From: Pseudomonas sp. Irchel s3f7
GTDB taxonomy: Bacteria > Pseudomonadota > Gammaproteobacteria > Pseudomonadales > Pseudomonadaceae
Direction of reading: 5' to 3'
NCBI RefSeq assembly: GCF_900187615.1
Contig: NZ_FYDO01000002.1
Span: 124,001-188,000, forward strand
Length of the DNA stretch: 64,000 nt
The position numbers and the translations under genes were made by a program. Every line of letters begins with the position of its first letter. Position 1 is the stretch's first letter. Below are positions 48,916 through 58,029 of this stretch, piece by piece. The notes under the pieces are model-generated. The model saw only the letters and a program-made list of their open reading frames with translations, had not been told where the DNA came from and searched no databases.

Positions 48916-50355
48916 ATGCTGCGCAAACTCTCACTGGCCCTTGCCGTGTCTTGTGCGTCCAACGGAATGGTCTGGGCAGCAGAAGCGCCCTTATCGACCA
49001 AGACGGACCTGGTCAGCGTTTATCAGGAAGCGGTGGACAACAACGCCGACCTCGCCGCTGCCATCGCTCAATATGGCGCGCAAAAGGAAATCGTCCCGCA
49101 GGCCCGCGCCGGGCTGCTGCCCAACCTTTCGGGCGGCGCCAATGTTTCCAGTGTGCGAACGGCGCTCGATCAGCCTTCGTCCACGGCCAACCGCAACGCT
49201 CATTCCTACCAGGCCACCCTGGCGCAGCCACTGTTCCGCGCTGATCGCTGGTTCCAGTTCCAGGCCGCCAAGGATGTAAATGAACAGGCTGCCCTGCAAC
49301 TCTCGGCGACCCAGCAAAACCTGATCCTGCAATCCGCCGACAGCTATTTCAACGTGCTGCGCAGCCAGGACAACCTGGCCTCGAACAAGGCCGAAGAAGC
49401 CGCGTTCAAACGCCAGCTCGATCAGTCCAAGGAACGCTTTGACGTCGGCCTGTCGGACAAGACCGACGTGCTGAACTCGCAAGCCAGCTACGACACCGCA
49501 CGCGCCAACCGGATCGTCGCGCAGCGTCAGGTGGATGATGCTTTCGAAGCCCTGGTCACCCTGACCAACCGTCAGTACAAATCGATTCAGGGTATCAGCC
49601 ATAACCTGCCGATCCTGCCACCGGCGCCAAATGACGCCAAAGCCTGGGTCGAAACCGCAGCTCGCCAGAACCTGAACCTGCTGGCCAGCAACTACGCCGT
49701 CAGTGCCGCCGAACAAACCATCAAGCAACGCAAGTCCGGCCACGCGCCTACCCTCGACGCCATCGCGCAGTACGAGAAAGGCGACAACGATGCGCTGGGC
49801 TTCAGCAACCCGGTCCCCTTGGGCCAACCCTACGGCGGCAACGTCGAGCAAACGACCGTGGGCCTGCAACTGAACATCCCGATCTACAGCGGTGGACTGG
49901 TCAACTCCCAGGTCCGTCAGTCGTATGCGCAACTGGACCAGACCGAACAACAACGCGAATCCCTGCGCCGAAGCATCGTGGAAAACACCCGCGACCTGCA
50001 CCGCGCGGTGAATACCGACGTCGAGCAGGTACAGGCGCGCAAGCAATCGATCATTTCCAACCAGAGCGCGGTGGAAGCGACCGAAATCGGTTATCAGGTG
50101 GGTACACGAAACATCGTCGACGTGCTGGATGCACAGCGTCAGCTCTACACGTCGGTACGCGACTACAACAACACCCGCTACGACTACATCCTCGACAACC
50201 TGCGCCTCAAGCAACAGGCCGGCACGTTGAACCCAGGGGATCTGCAAGACCTGGCACGCTGGCTCAATCCCAACTACAACCCGGACAAGGATTTCCTGCC
50301 ACCGGATCTGGCCAAGGCGGCAGAAGAGCAGTTGAAAGCGCGACCTGGCCAGTAA
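48916..50355 (+). CDS. tolC: TolC-family outer-membrane efflux/secretion channel
   Basis: A 479-residue outer-membrane protein with a signal peptide (about residues 1-21, ending VWA). It has the TolC duplication of long helices and strands: EAVDNNADLAAAIAQYGAQ opens the first repeat and SYFNVLRSQDNL follows. RFDVGLSDKTDVLNSQASYD and the later YQVGTRNIVDVLDAQRQLY are the paired family motifs. The trimer forms the exit duct for type I secretion and drug efflux pumps. No pump genes are adjacent. From memory the position next to thiC is conserved in Pseudomonas. Confidence 0.95.
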   Translation: MLRKLSLALAVSCASNGMVWAAEAPLSTKTDLVSVYQEAVDNNADLAAAIAQYGAQKEIVPQARAGLLPNLSGGANVSSVRTALDQPSSTANRNAHSYQATLAQPLFRADRWFQFQAAKDVNEQAALQLSATQQNLILQSADSYFNVLRSQDNLASNKAEEAAFKRQLDQSKERFDVGLSDKTDVLNSQASYDTARANRIVAQRQVDDAFEALVTLTNRQYKSIQGISHNLPILPPAPNDAKAWVETAARQNLNLLASNYAVSAAEQTIKQRKSGHAPTLDAIAQYEKGDNDALGFSNPVPLGQPYGGNVEQTTVGLQLNIPIYSGGLVNSQVRQSYAQLDQTEQQRESLRRSIVENTRDLHRAVNTDVEQVQARKQSIISNQSAVEATEIGYQVGTRNIVDVLDAQRQLYTSVRDYNNTRYDYILDNLRLKQQAGTLNPGDLQDLARWLNPNYNPDKDFLPPDLAKAAEEQLKARPGQ

Positions 50356-50362
50356 AAGTCAT

Positions 50363-50502
50363 TCCTGTGGCGAGGGGGCTTGCCCCCGTTGGGTCGCGAA
50401 GCGGCCCCAAAATCTGCAATAGCATTTTTCTGCGGCACCGCAGCCGCAGGAATTACGACTGCTTCGCAGCCGAACGGGGGCAAGCCCCCTCGCCACAAAG
50501 GA
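50363..50502. repeat. Long inverted repeat (TGTGGCGAGGGGGCTTGCCC class)
   Basis: Arms TGTGGCGAGGGGGCTTGCCCCCG and its complement bound a 140-base palindrome between the convergent tolC and waaA genes. It is a different family from the GTAGGAGC repeats and is another common extragenic palindrome of fluorescent pseudomonads. Confidence 0.9.
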
Positions 50503-50514
50503 TCACCATCAGGC

Positions 50515-51795
50515 TCAAGATCTGTCGATCAACCGCCCCAACCCATCCAGCAAACGCTGCAACGCGCCCTGGTTGGTGCGCATCACTTTCAATCCCGCCT
50601 CAGCCATCCGCTGTGCATCCCGCGGCAACTCAAACAGACGCTGTACCGCCAGTGCCAGGCCTTCTGCATCCTCCACTTCCTGCAACGCCCCGGCGCTGCG
50701 CAATTGCGCGGCGATTTCCAGGAAGTTGAACAGATGCGGCCCGCTCAACACCGGTTTGGCCAATGCCGCCGGCTCCAGCAGGTTATGCCCGCCGTTGGGC
50801 ACCAGGCTGCCGCCGACGAACGCACTGTCGGCCAGCGCATAGAGAAACAGCAACTCGCCCATGGTGTCGCCCAACAACACCGACGTGCCTGCGTCGACCG
50901 CGTCCCCCGAGGAACGACGGACCGTGGCGAACCCTTGCTGCTGACACAACGCGTACACCGAATTGAAGCGTTCCGGATGACGCGGCACCAGAATCAGCAA
51001 GGCATCGGGATGATTGGCCAACAACTGGCGATGGGCCGCCAGCACCACTTCATCTTCACCTTCGTGCGTGCTGGCGGCGATCCACACCGGACGCTCCAGG
51101 GCTTGCCATTGCCCACGCAACTCGCCGGCACGCTGAAGCAGTTGCGGATCGATGGTCAGGTCGAACTTGATCGAGCCCGTGACGTCGACGGTTTCGGGCC
51201 GGGCACCCAGGTCACGGAAGCGTTGTGCTTCGGCTTCGGTCTGCACCGCGAACAGGCTCATTTCGGCGAGCATCGGCTGGGTCAATTTGTGGAAACGACC
51301 GTAGCCCTTGGCGGATCGCTCGGACAGCCGCGCATTGGCCAGCGCCACCGGAATCCCGCGTTTGGCACATTGATGGATATGGTTGGGCCACAGTTCGGTT
51401 TCCATGATCACCGCCAGTGTTGGCTGGACCCGATCAAGGAAACGCCGGGCAGCGCACGGCAAGTCGTAGGGTAAATAGCAGTGCTGGATGCGCGGCTCAT
51501 TGGCGAACAACGCCTGGATGCGTTCCGACCCGGTCGGGGTCATGCAAGTCACGGTGATCGGCAACGCCGGATAGCGTGCCAACAACGCGCGGATCATCGG
51601 CGCCGCGGCGATGCTTTCGCCCACCGACACCGCGTGCACCCAAATGCCGCCCGGCTTCATCGCCGGCAGGCCATACGAGAAACGCTCGCCGATGCGCTGG
51701 GCATACGCCGGCGCCTTGCGCGCCCGCAACCACAGCCGAAACGCTACCAATGGCAGCCCCAGATAAAACAGTGCGGTATAGAGAGTTCTATTCAT
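50515..51795 (-). CDS. waaA: 3-deoxy-D-manno-octulosonic acid transferase
   Basis: A 426-residue GT30 glycosyltransferase that adds Kdo residues to lipid IVA at the inner face of the inner membrane. An N-terminal membrane anchor (MNRTLYTALFYLGLPLVAF) is followed by GIWVHAVSVGES and ETELWPN. The C-terminal domain holds GGSLVPNGGHNLLEPAAL, which binds CMP-Kdo. The LysR gene ends 11 bases upstream, so the two may be transcribed together. Confidence 0.97.
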   Translation of the reverse strand: MNRTLYTALFYLGLPLVAFRLWLRARKAPAYAQRIGERFSYGLPAMKPGGIWVHAVSVGESIAAAPMIRALLARYPALPITVTCMTPTGSERIQALFANEPRIQHCYLPYDLPCAARRFLDRVQPTLAVIMETELWPNHIHQCAKRGIPVALANARLSERSAKGYGRFHKLTQPMLAEMSLFAVQTEAEAQRFRDLGARPETVDVTGSIKFDLTIDPQLLQRAGELRGQWQALERPVWIAASTHEGEDEVVLAAHRQLLANHPDALLILVPRHPERFNSVYALCQQQGFATVRRSSGDAVDAGTSVLLGDTMGELLFLYALADSAFVGGSLVPNGGHNLLEPAALAKPVLSGPHLFNFLEIAAQLRSAGALQEVEDAEGLALAVQRLFELPRDAQRMAEAGLKVMRTNQGALQRLLDGLGRLIDRS

Positions 51796-51806
51796 GGCGC
51801 CGGAGT

Positions 51807-52709
51807 TTATCGGCTTTTCTCGCCGATCGCCTGCAAGTGCACGGCAAAACGTTCGGCGAGCCAGCGAGCGGCCGGCCCCAGCGGTTCGTCCCGGCGCCAG
51901 ACCAGCTCAACGACCAGGGCTGGCGGCGTCCATTCGCTGGCCAGTTCGACCATCTGGTTCTGATAGGTCGGGTACTGCACCACGTGGCGCGGCAGCCAGG
52001 CCCAGCCGAGCCCGCGCACCAACCATTCAGCCATCACATAAAAACTGTCGGCACGCCAGACTTGCGGGCTGGCCGGTTCACTGCCCGGATAAACGCTGGA
52101 CTGGGTCGACATCAACAACTGTCGGTGCTGCGCCAACTGCTGGCAGTCGATTCGCCCTTGCTTCGCCAGCGGATGATCAACACCGCACACGGTGACCATC
52201 TCCACGCTGCCGAGCACGCGACGTTCCAGGGCTTCGGGAATCTGGTCGTGGTAGAACAACAAACCGAGATCGGCGCGACGCTCCACCAGTTTGCGCGCGA
52301 CATCGCCTTGAGCGGCGCTGGTCAATTGCACTTCAAGGCTGGGAAACTTTTCCGCCAGAGCCTCGAAGCTCTCAATGATCGGCTGATAAGGCATCGCCTC
52401 ATCCTGGGCCAGGCGCAGGCGCGCTTCCTGACCGCGCATCATCGCCAGTGCCCGGCCATTGAGGCGTTCGCACTGGCGCAGCACTTCCCGTGCTTCCTCC
52501 AATAATCCAGCGCCGGCTTCGGTGAGCTTCGGCTGACGGCCACTGCTACGATCAAACAGGCTGACGCCGAGGTCTTCCTCCAGCAACGCAATCGCGCTGC
52601 TGACTGCCGACTGCGCCTTGCGCTGATCCCGCGCCACGGCGGAAAACGAACGTTGTTCCGCGACGCTGACGAACAACCGCAGCTGTTCCAGATTCCATTG
52701 CATGTTCAT
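51807..52709 (-). CDS. LysR-family transcriptional regulator
   Basis: A 300-residue regulator with an N-terminal helix-turn-helix (LRLFVSVAEQRSFSAVARDQ, then SAVSSAIALLEEDLGVSLF) and a C-terminal effector-binding domain. It is divergent from the SMR transporter across 103 bases that contain a clear dyad, so control of that gene and of itself is the natural inference. The effector is unknown. Three starts are possible (52721, 52709, 52703). I use the ATG with GGG seven bases upstream, giving MNMQWNLEQL. Confidence 0.88.
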   Translation of the reverse strand: MNMQWNLEQLRLFVSVAEQRSFSAVARDQRKAQSAVSSAIALLEEDLGVSLFDRSSGRQPKLTEAGAGLLEEAREVLRQCERLNGRALAMMRGQEARLRLAQDEAMPYQPIIESFEALAEKFPSLEVQLTSAAQGDVARKLVERRADLGLLFYHDQIPEALERRVLGSVEMVTVCGVDHPLAKQGRIDCQQLAQHRQLLMSTQSSVYPGSEPASPQVWRADSFYVMAEWLVRGLGWAWLPRHVVQYPTYQNQMVELASEWTPPALVVELVWRRDEPLGPAARWLAERFAVHLQAIGEKSR

Positions 52710-52729
52710 GGACCGACCCATCTCTATAG

Positions 52730-52757
52730 CAGATAGGTAATGACTTTACCGCATCTG
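52730..52757. promoter_or_regulatory. Probable operator between the LysR and SMR genes
   Basis: CAGAT-A-GGTAA-TGACT-TTACC-GC-ATCTG is a two-tier dyad in the divergent gap. It is the right size and place for a LysR-type regulator site. Confidence 0.6.
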
Positions 52758-52812
52758 GAGAATCACTAGAATGCCGAGCTCAGAAAGCAACACTTCACAC
52801 GAGGATTGACCC

Positions 52813-53145
52813 ATGACCGCTTACTACTACCTGGCCATAGCCATCTGCGCCGAAGTGATTGCCACTGTTTCGATGAAAGCCGTCAAAGGCTTCAGCACGC
52901 CATTACCACTGCTGCTGGTGATCGTCGGCTACGGCATTGCGTTCTGGATGCTCACGCTGGTGGTGCGCAGCGTGCCGGTGGGCGTGGCATACGCGGTGTG
53001 GGCCGGCATGGGCATCGTGATGGTCAGCGTCGCGGCGCTGTTTATCTACGGGCAGAAACTGGATGTGCCGGCGATGCTGGGGATGGCGTTGATTGTGCTG
53101 GGCGTCGTCGTCATTCAACTCTTCTCCAAAACTGCCGGACACTGA
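52813..53145 (+). CDS. Small multidrug resistance (EmrE-like) transporter
   Basis: A 110-residue inner-membrane protein with four helices. The essential Glu14 is present in AICAEVIATVSMKA, and YAVWAGMGIV is the conserved SMR signature. Dimers exchange protons for cationic drugs or quaternary amines. From memory the PAO1 counterpart at this place is called EmrE. A LysR gene is divergent and probably controls it. Confidence 0.93.
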   Translation: MTAYYYLAIAICAEVIATVSMKAVKGFSTPLPLLLVIVGYGIAFWMLTLVVRSVPVGVAYAVWAGMGIVMVSVAALFIYGQKLDVPAMLGMALIVLGVVVIQLFSKTAGH

Positions 53146-53151
53146 CACGCT

Positions 53152-53230
53152 CTAGGAGCCGGCTTGCTGGCGATAGCGGTGCATCCGGCACACCGCGTTG
53201 GCCGGATCGCCAGCAAGCCGGCTCCTACAG
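53152..53230. repeat. REP palindrome (TAGGAGCCGGCTTGCTGGCGAT class)
   Basis: Inverted arms with a centre of about 30 bases lie between the SMR gene and the downstream oxidoreductase gene. Confidence 0.9.
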
Positions 53231-53294
53231 GCTCACCTGCATCCTGAAGATGCCTTGTATACTGCGCCCTCGTCTTGAACACTGAGGTCGCCGA

Positions 53295-54470
53295 ATGCCA
53301 ACCGTTATTTCCACCGACGTTCTGATTGTCGGCGCTGGTGTCGCCGGCCTCTGGCTTAATGCACGCCTGCGCCGCGAAGGCTTTTCGACCGTGCTGGTGG
53401 AGAACTCCAGCCTCGGCGGCGGGCAGAGCGTGAAGTCCCAAGGCATCATCCACGGTGGCGCCAAGTACGCCTTGCATGGCGCGCTGACCGGCGCTTCGGA
53501 AGCCATTGCCGACATGCCGCGTCGCTGGCGCGAAGCCCTGGCCGGTGACGGTGAACTGGACCTGTCCGGCGTGCGCCTGTTGTCCGAAGCCCACTACCTC
53601 TGGTCCCCCGGCACCCTCGCCGGCAACCTCACCAGTTTCTTTGCCAGCAAAGCCGTGCGCGGTCGCGTCGATCAGGTCAAGGGCGACCAATTGCCGCCCG
53701 CCCTGCAAGACAAGCGCTTCAAGGGCAAGGTCTATCGCTTGGCGGAACTGGTGATCGACGTGCCGAGCCTGATCCAGCGCCTGGCCGATCTGGCCGGTGA
53801 CGGCCTGCTCGCCGGGCAGACGATCGAACCGCTGCTGGATGGCGGCGTGCTGGTCGGCCTGAAAGTGGATGACCGCGAAATCCGCGCCCAGCGCATCGTC
53901 CTGAGCGCCGGCGCTGGTACGGCGGCACTGCTTGAAGCGCTGGGGTTGAGCCGGCCGGCCATGCAGCGTCGGCCGTTGCACATGATCATCGCCAAAGGTC
54001 CGAGCCTCAAACCGCTGTATGCCCACTGCCTGGGTGGCGGCACCAAACCACGCATCACCGTGACCACGCACCCGGCAGCGGATGGCCAATGGGTCTGGTA
54101 CCTCGGAGGCGACATCGCCGAAGCCGAGGGTGTGGCCCGAGAGCCTGCCGAACAAATCGCCACGGCACAGAAAGAAATCGGCCAGTTGCTGCCATGGATC
54201 GACTTGAGCACGGTGCAATGGGCGACTTTGCGCGTGGATCGCGCCGAACCGCTGCAATCGGGCCTTGTCCGACCCGACAACGCATTCGTCGCCGAAGAGG
54301 GGCGTTTGCTGGTCGGCTGGCCAACCAAGCTGGCCCTGGCGCCAGACTTCGCTGACCGCGTGATGACCAGCCTGACCCGCGATGGCATCCAGCCAAGCCA
54401 CCCGGAACCGCTGCCTGAGCTGCCAAAGCCGCCGATGAGCGTCCCGGCGTGGGAGCAACTGCTGCCATGA
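53295..54470 (+). CDS. FAD-dependent oxidoreductase (DAO family)
   Basis: A 391-residue flavoprotein. The dinucleotide-binding motif is at the N-terminus, LIVGAGVAGLWLNARLRR. It is followed by a typical D-amino-acid-oxidase-like layout (GGGQSVKSQGIIHGGAKYAL, later RIVLSAGAGTAALLEALG). The substrate is not known. A TATACT -10 element lies 32 bases before the start. The stop overlaps the aldo/keto reductase start by four bases, so the two form an operon, which hints at linked redox chemistry. Confidence 0.85.
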   Translation: MPTVISTDVLIVGAGVAGLWLNARLRREGFSTVLVENSSLGGGQSVKSQGIIHGGAKYALHGALTGASEAIADMPRRWREALAGDGELDLSGVRLLSEAHYLWSPGTLAGNLTSFFASKAVRGRVDQVKGDQLPPALQDKRFKGKVYRLAELVIDVPSLIQRLADLAGDGLLAGQTIEPLLDGGVLVGLKVDDREIRAQRIVLSAGAGTAALLEALGLSRPAMQRRPLHMIIAKGPSLKPLYAHCLGGGTKPRITVTTHPAADGQWVWYLGGDIAEAEGVAREPAEQIATAQKEIGQLLPWIDLSTVQWATLRVDRAEPLQSGLVRPDNAFVAEEGRLLVGWPTKLALAPDFADRVMTSLTRDGIQPSHPEPLPELPKPPMSVPAWEQLLP

Positions 54471-55279
54471 GCCAACCGACATTGCACGACCTGCATCGCC
54501 CGCTGGGCAGCACCGGCCTGCGGGTGTCGCCGCTGGGCTTGGGCACGGTGAAACTGGGTCGGGATCAAGGGGTGAAGTACCCCAATGGCTTCCAGATCCC
54601 CGACGACGATGAAGCACGTATGCTGCTCAAACTCGCACGCGACCTGGGCATCAACCTGATCGACACCGCCCCGGCCTATGGTCGCAGTGAAGAACGCCTG
54701 GGCCCGTTGCTGCGCGGCCAGCGTCAGGATTGGGTAATTGTCAGCAAGGTCGGTGAAGAATTTGCCGACGGTCAGTCCCGCCACGATTTCAGCGCCGCTC
54801 ACACACGCCTGTCGGTGGAACGCAGCCTGCAACGCCTGGAAACGGATTTCATCGATCTGGTGCTGGTGCATTCCGACGGCAACGACCTGGCAATTCTCAA
54901 TGATTGCGAGGCCTACCAGACCCTCGCCGAACTCAAGGCCGAAGGCAAAATTCGTGGTTTTGGTTTTTCCGGCAAAACCGTCGAAGGTGGCTTGAAGGCT
55001 CTGGAACAAGGTGACTGCGCGATGGTCACCTACAATCTGAACGAACAAAACGAGAAGGCCGTGATTGACTATGCTGCTGCACACGGCAAAGCCATTCTGG
55101 TCAAGAAAGCCTTGGCCAGCGGTCATGTCTGCCTGAGTCCGGGTGTGGATCCGGTGCGCGCCAGTTTCGAGCTGTTGTTTGATCATCCGGGTGTGGCCAG
55201 TGCTATTGTCGGGACCATCAATCCGCTGCACCTCGCCCACAACGTCGCGACCGTTGCCCAGGTCCTACGTAGCAACTGA
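54467..55279 (+). CDS. Aldo/keto reductase
   Basis: A 270-residue NAD(P)H-dependent reductase of the AKR barrel fold. GLGTVKLGR, LARDLGINLIDTAPAYGRSEE with the catalytic Asp and Tyr, VSKVG with the Lys, and DLVLVHSDG at the His position give the full catalytic set. The cofactor-binding end is less conserved. The frame runs six codons further back, but ATGA coupling to the flavoprotein gene fixes the start at MSQPTLHDL. The substrate is unknown. Confidence 0.88.
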   Translation: MSQPTLHDLHRPLGSTGLRVSPLGLGTVKLGRDQGVKYPNGFQIPDDDEARMLLKLARDLGINLIDTAPAYGRSEERLGPLLRGQRQDWVIVSKVGEEFADGQSRHDFSAAHTRLSVERSLQRLETDFIDLVLVHSDGNDLAILNDCEAYQTLAELKAEGKIRGFGFSGKTVEGGLKALEQGDCAMVTYNLNEQNEKAVIDYAAAHGKAILVKKALASGHVCLSPGVDPVRASFELLFDHPGVASAIVGTINPLHLAHNVATVAQVLRSN

Positions 55280-55312
55280 TGCCGCCCCACGCGGCCTTAA
55301 GCAGGAGCCGAC

Positions 55313-56281
55313 ATGCCGCGCACGCTCATAAGAAAGAACCCGAGCAACTTCAAGACCCTGCCGTTATTCGTCGAAGCGACCCCCGAAGGCCTGACTTACC
55401 AAAGCGTCGGGAGGCCGCTGAACTTCTCCCAGACCCTGCAACGGCGCCGCCCCGTGACGGTTGGCGACAGCGAAAAGTTTGCCCTGGAACTGGCCAACCT
55501 CGGGGTTTCGGTGCGTCTGACGCTGCATTGGCAGAATCGCGACTATTGGGTGCTGGTTCGCCAGCGTCGGCAGGACCGCGGCGACGTGGTCCTCAAGTTG
55601 ATCTCCGGCTATGTACCGGCCCATGAGCTGAACCTGCCGTTGCACACGGCGATTCAGGAAGTTGCCGAGGAATGCCTGCTGGAAACCCCTGAAGGCTGGC
55701 TCGGTGGTCGTTTCAATGAAACGTGGTTGCCGGCGCCCTACTCCGCCGCCCTGCATTACCGCGAAGCCTTGCCGTTTCGCCTGACGCCGCTGTCCGGTTC
55801 CGCGCGGCCGGTGCGTTGCGCCAATCTGATGTTGATCGAGCGACCGCGGGCCTACGTGCATTTGCCGACAGCATCGTTGCAACTGATTTACGACTTGCGC
55901 CTGGATGTCCCCAAGGAAGCCAAATCCTTGAGCCTGTTTCACGTCGACGAAAGGCTGGAAGGCGATCAACTCGTCGCCCGCCTCGATCGCAAACGCCCTG
56001 ACCTGTACCTGATGCCCTTGAAGGACGGTCACCCCACGGCCGAGCTCTTCACCCTGAAAAAAGATCAGCTGTACCCGGCCAGCACGCGCGGACTTTACCT
56101 GGCCGAAAGTTTTGCCCGGCAGGAAGGCTGGCTGGTTCACGATGAGCGAATTCGCTGGAAGGATTGGGTGAGTCAGCAAGGTCTGACCCCGCCGAGGAAG
56201 GATTCTGGTCTGGCGCGGTTACGCGGCAAGGCCAAATTGCTGCTGAAAAAAATCGTGCCGCGTAAAAAAGTCAGTTCCTGA
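55313..56281 (+). CDS. Protein of unknown function with degenerate Nudix-like box
   Basis: A 322-residue soluble protein I cannot assign. Around residues 98-126 it reads SGYVPAHELNLPL then HTAIQEVAEECLLE. This resembles a Nudix box (G-X5-E-X7-RE-U-X-EE-X-G) with two extra residues between the first Glu and the core, Gln in place of Arg, and no final Gly. The C-terminal tail is strongly basic (RLRGKAKLLLKKIVPRKKV), suggesting contact with nucleic acid or membrane. It follows the aldo/keto reductase by 33 bases and converges with hldE, so its context is LPS and redox genes. A Nudix-fold origin is inference only. Confidence 0.6.
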   Translation: MPRTLIRKNPSNFKTLPLFVEATPEGLTYQSVGRPLNFSQTLQRRRPVTVGDSEKFALELANLGVSVRLTLHWQNRDYWVLVRQRRQDRGDVVLKLISGYVPAHELNLPLHTAIQEVAEECLLETPEGWLGGRFNETWLPAPYSAALHYREALPFRLTPLSGSARPVRCANLMLIERPRAYVHLPTASLQLIYDLRLDVPKEAKSLSLFHVDERLEGDQLVARLDRKRPDLYLMPLKDGHPTAELFTLKKDQLYPASTRGLYLAESFARQEGWLVHDERIRWKDWVSQQGLTPPRKDSGLARLRGKAKLLLKKIVPRKKVSS

Positions 56282-56321
56282 AAGCAAACTGCTGCAGCTC
56301 CGACGGGTGTACGCACAACCT

Positions 56322-56422
56322 CGTAGGAGCTGGCGTGCCAGCGAAGGATTCAAGGACGCCGCGTTTTCTCAGCAGATACGCGTCATCGTTAACGACCATC
56401 GCTGGCAAGCCAGCTCCTACAT
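56322..56422. repeat. REP palindrome (CGTAGGAGCTGGCGTGCCAGCG class)
   Basis: Arms CGTAGGAGCTGGC and GCCAGCTCCTACA with a centre of about 60 bases lie between the convergent unknown gene and hldE. Confidence 0.88.
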
Positions 56423-56430
56423 AGATTGCG

Positions 56431-57855
56431 TCACTCGGACTTGCGGATCTTCTCGACAATCGCCGTGGTCGAGCTGTTTTCCACCAGCCCCAGCACCTTC
56501 ACGGTGCCACCGTAAGCGGTGACGATGTCTGCACCGACCACTTGGTCGATCCCGTAATCGCCACCCTTGACCAGTACATCCGGCTTGACCGCGCTCAGCA
56601 GGTTTTCCGGGGTGCCCTCCGAGAAACTGATCACCCAGTCCACAGCACCCAGCCCTGCCAGCACAGCCATGCGCCGGTCGACGCTGTTGATCGGACGACC
56701 CGGCCCTTTCAGGCGGCTGACCGACGCATCGTCGTTGATCGCAACAATCAGGCGATCGCCTTGCGCTCGCGCCTGCTCAAGGTAGGTCACGTGGCCGGCA
56801 TGCAGGATGTCGAAGCAACCATTGGTGAAGACGATCCGCTCGTTATGCGCGCGAGCATCGTCAACGGCCAGCAGCAGTTGTTCAAGCCCCAGCACACCGC
56901 GTTCGGAACCTTCCTCACGCTGAATCGCGCGACGCAGTTCTGGCGCACTGATGGCCGCCGTACCCAGTTTGCCGACCACGATGCCCGCCGCCAGATTGGC
57001 CAGGGCCACCGCGTGGGGCAGCTCTTCACCCGCAGCAATCGCGGCCGCCAGGGTGGAAATCACCGTATCACCGGCACCGGTCACGTCGAACACCTCACGG
57101 GCCCGGGCGGGCAGGTGCAGTGCCGGGTGATCGGGACGCAGCAGGGTCATGCCGTGCTCGCCACGGGTCACCAGCAAGGCACCCAGATCCAGGTCGTGCA
57201 TCAACTGCGCGCCCTTGTTCACCAGCTCATGCTCATCGGCGCAACCACCGACGATGGTTTCGAATTCGCTGAGGTTCGGCGTTATCAGGCTCGCGCCACG
57301 GTAGATCGAAAAATCCTTGCCCTTGGGATCGGCCAGGACCGGAATGCCACGGGCACGCGCGGCCTGGATCAACGCCTGATGGTTTTTCAACGCGCCTTTG
57401 CCGTAGTCGGACAGGACCAGCACCTTGATGCCTTCGAGCAACTCATCGACCTGCGCCGCCAATGCCAGGGCATCGGTGGCGAACGGTTCTTCGAAATCGA
57501 TACGCAGCAGTTGCTGGTGACGACTCATGACCCGCAGCTTGACGATGGTCGGCTGGTGCGCGATGCGCTGGAATATGGCCCGCACACCTGCGCCGTTGAG
57601 GCTATTGACCAGGCTGTTGGCAGCTTCATCGTCGCCGGTCACACCGACCAGCGAGGCTGGCGCGCCGAGCGCGGCAATGTTCAAGGCAACGTTGGCGGCA
57701 CCGCCCGGGCGGTCCTCGATGTGATCGACCTTGACCACCGGCACCGGTGCCTCAGGAGAAATCCGTGAGGTACCACCATGCCAGTAACGGTCGAGCATGA
57801 CATCGCCGACCACCAAGACAGGGGCTTGATCGAATCGCGGCATGGACAACTTCAT
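56431..57855 (-). CDS. hldE: Bifunctional heptose 7-phosphate kinase / heptose 1-phosphate adenylyltransferase
   Basis: A 474-residue enzyme that makes ADP-heptose for the LPS inner core. The N-terminal ribokinase-like domain (about residues 1-320; VVGDVMLDRYWHGG, then VTGAGDTVISTLAAA) phosphorylates heptose 7-phosphate at C1. The C-terminal nucleotidyltransferase (about 345-474; FTNGCFDILHAGHVTYL) adds AMP. The frame is open 43 codons upstream, but MKLSMPRFDQAPVLVVGD is the normal start. It lies downstream of msbA on the same strand, with a strong terminator between, so it has its own promoter. Confidence 0.97.
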   Translation of the reverse strand: MKLSMPRFDQAPVLVVGDVMLDRYWHGGTSRISPEAPVPVVKVDHIEDRPGGAANVALNIAALGAPASLVGVTGDDEAANSLVNSLNGAGVRAIFQRIAHQPTIVKLRVMSRHQQLLRIDFEEPFATDALALAAQVDELLEGIKVLVLSDYGKGALKNHQALIQAARARGIPVLADPKGKDFSIYRGASLITPNLSEFETIVGGCADEHELVNKGAQLMHDLDLGALLVTRGEHGMTLLRPDHPALHLPARAREVFDVTGAGDTVISTLAAAIAAGEELPHAVALANLAAGIVVGKLGTAAISAPELRRAIQREEGSERGVLGLEQLLLAVDDARAHNERIVFTNGCFDILHAGHVTYLEQARAQGDRLIVAINDDASVSRLKGPGRPINSVDRRMAVLAGLGAVDWVISFSEGTPENLLSAVKPDVLVKGGDYGIDQVVGADIVTAYGGTVKVLGLVENSSTTAIVEKIRKSE

Positions 57856-57979
57856 GGAGCAACCCACATACAAAATGAACAGGGGCGCGATATTAACACA
57901 GGGTTGGCATCGGCTTGTGCGACGGCTGCAACGGGATGATTTGCCGGGCTTTATTGGTCGTTTTTTGAGCAAAGAACAA

Positions 57980-58023
57980 GCCAAAAAGCGACGTCAGGGT
58001 GAGCCCGGCTCACCCTGACGCTA
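57980..58023 (-). terminator. Rho-independent terminator of msbA
   Basis: GTCAGGGTGAGCC and GGCTCACCCTGAC form a 13-base GC-rich stem with almost no loop. On the minus strand it is followed by GTCGCTTTTTGG. It lies seven bases after the msbA stop. Confidence 0.88.
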
Positions 58024-58029
58024 TCGGGG

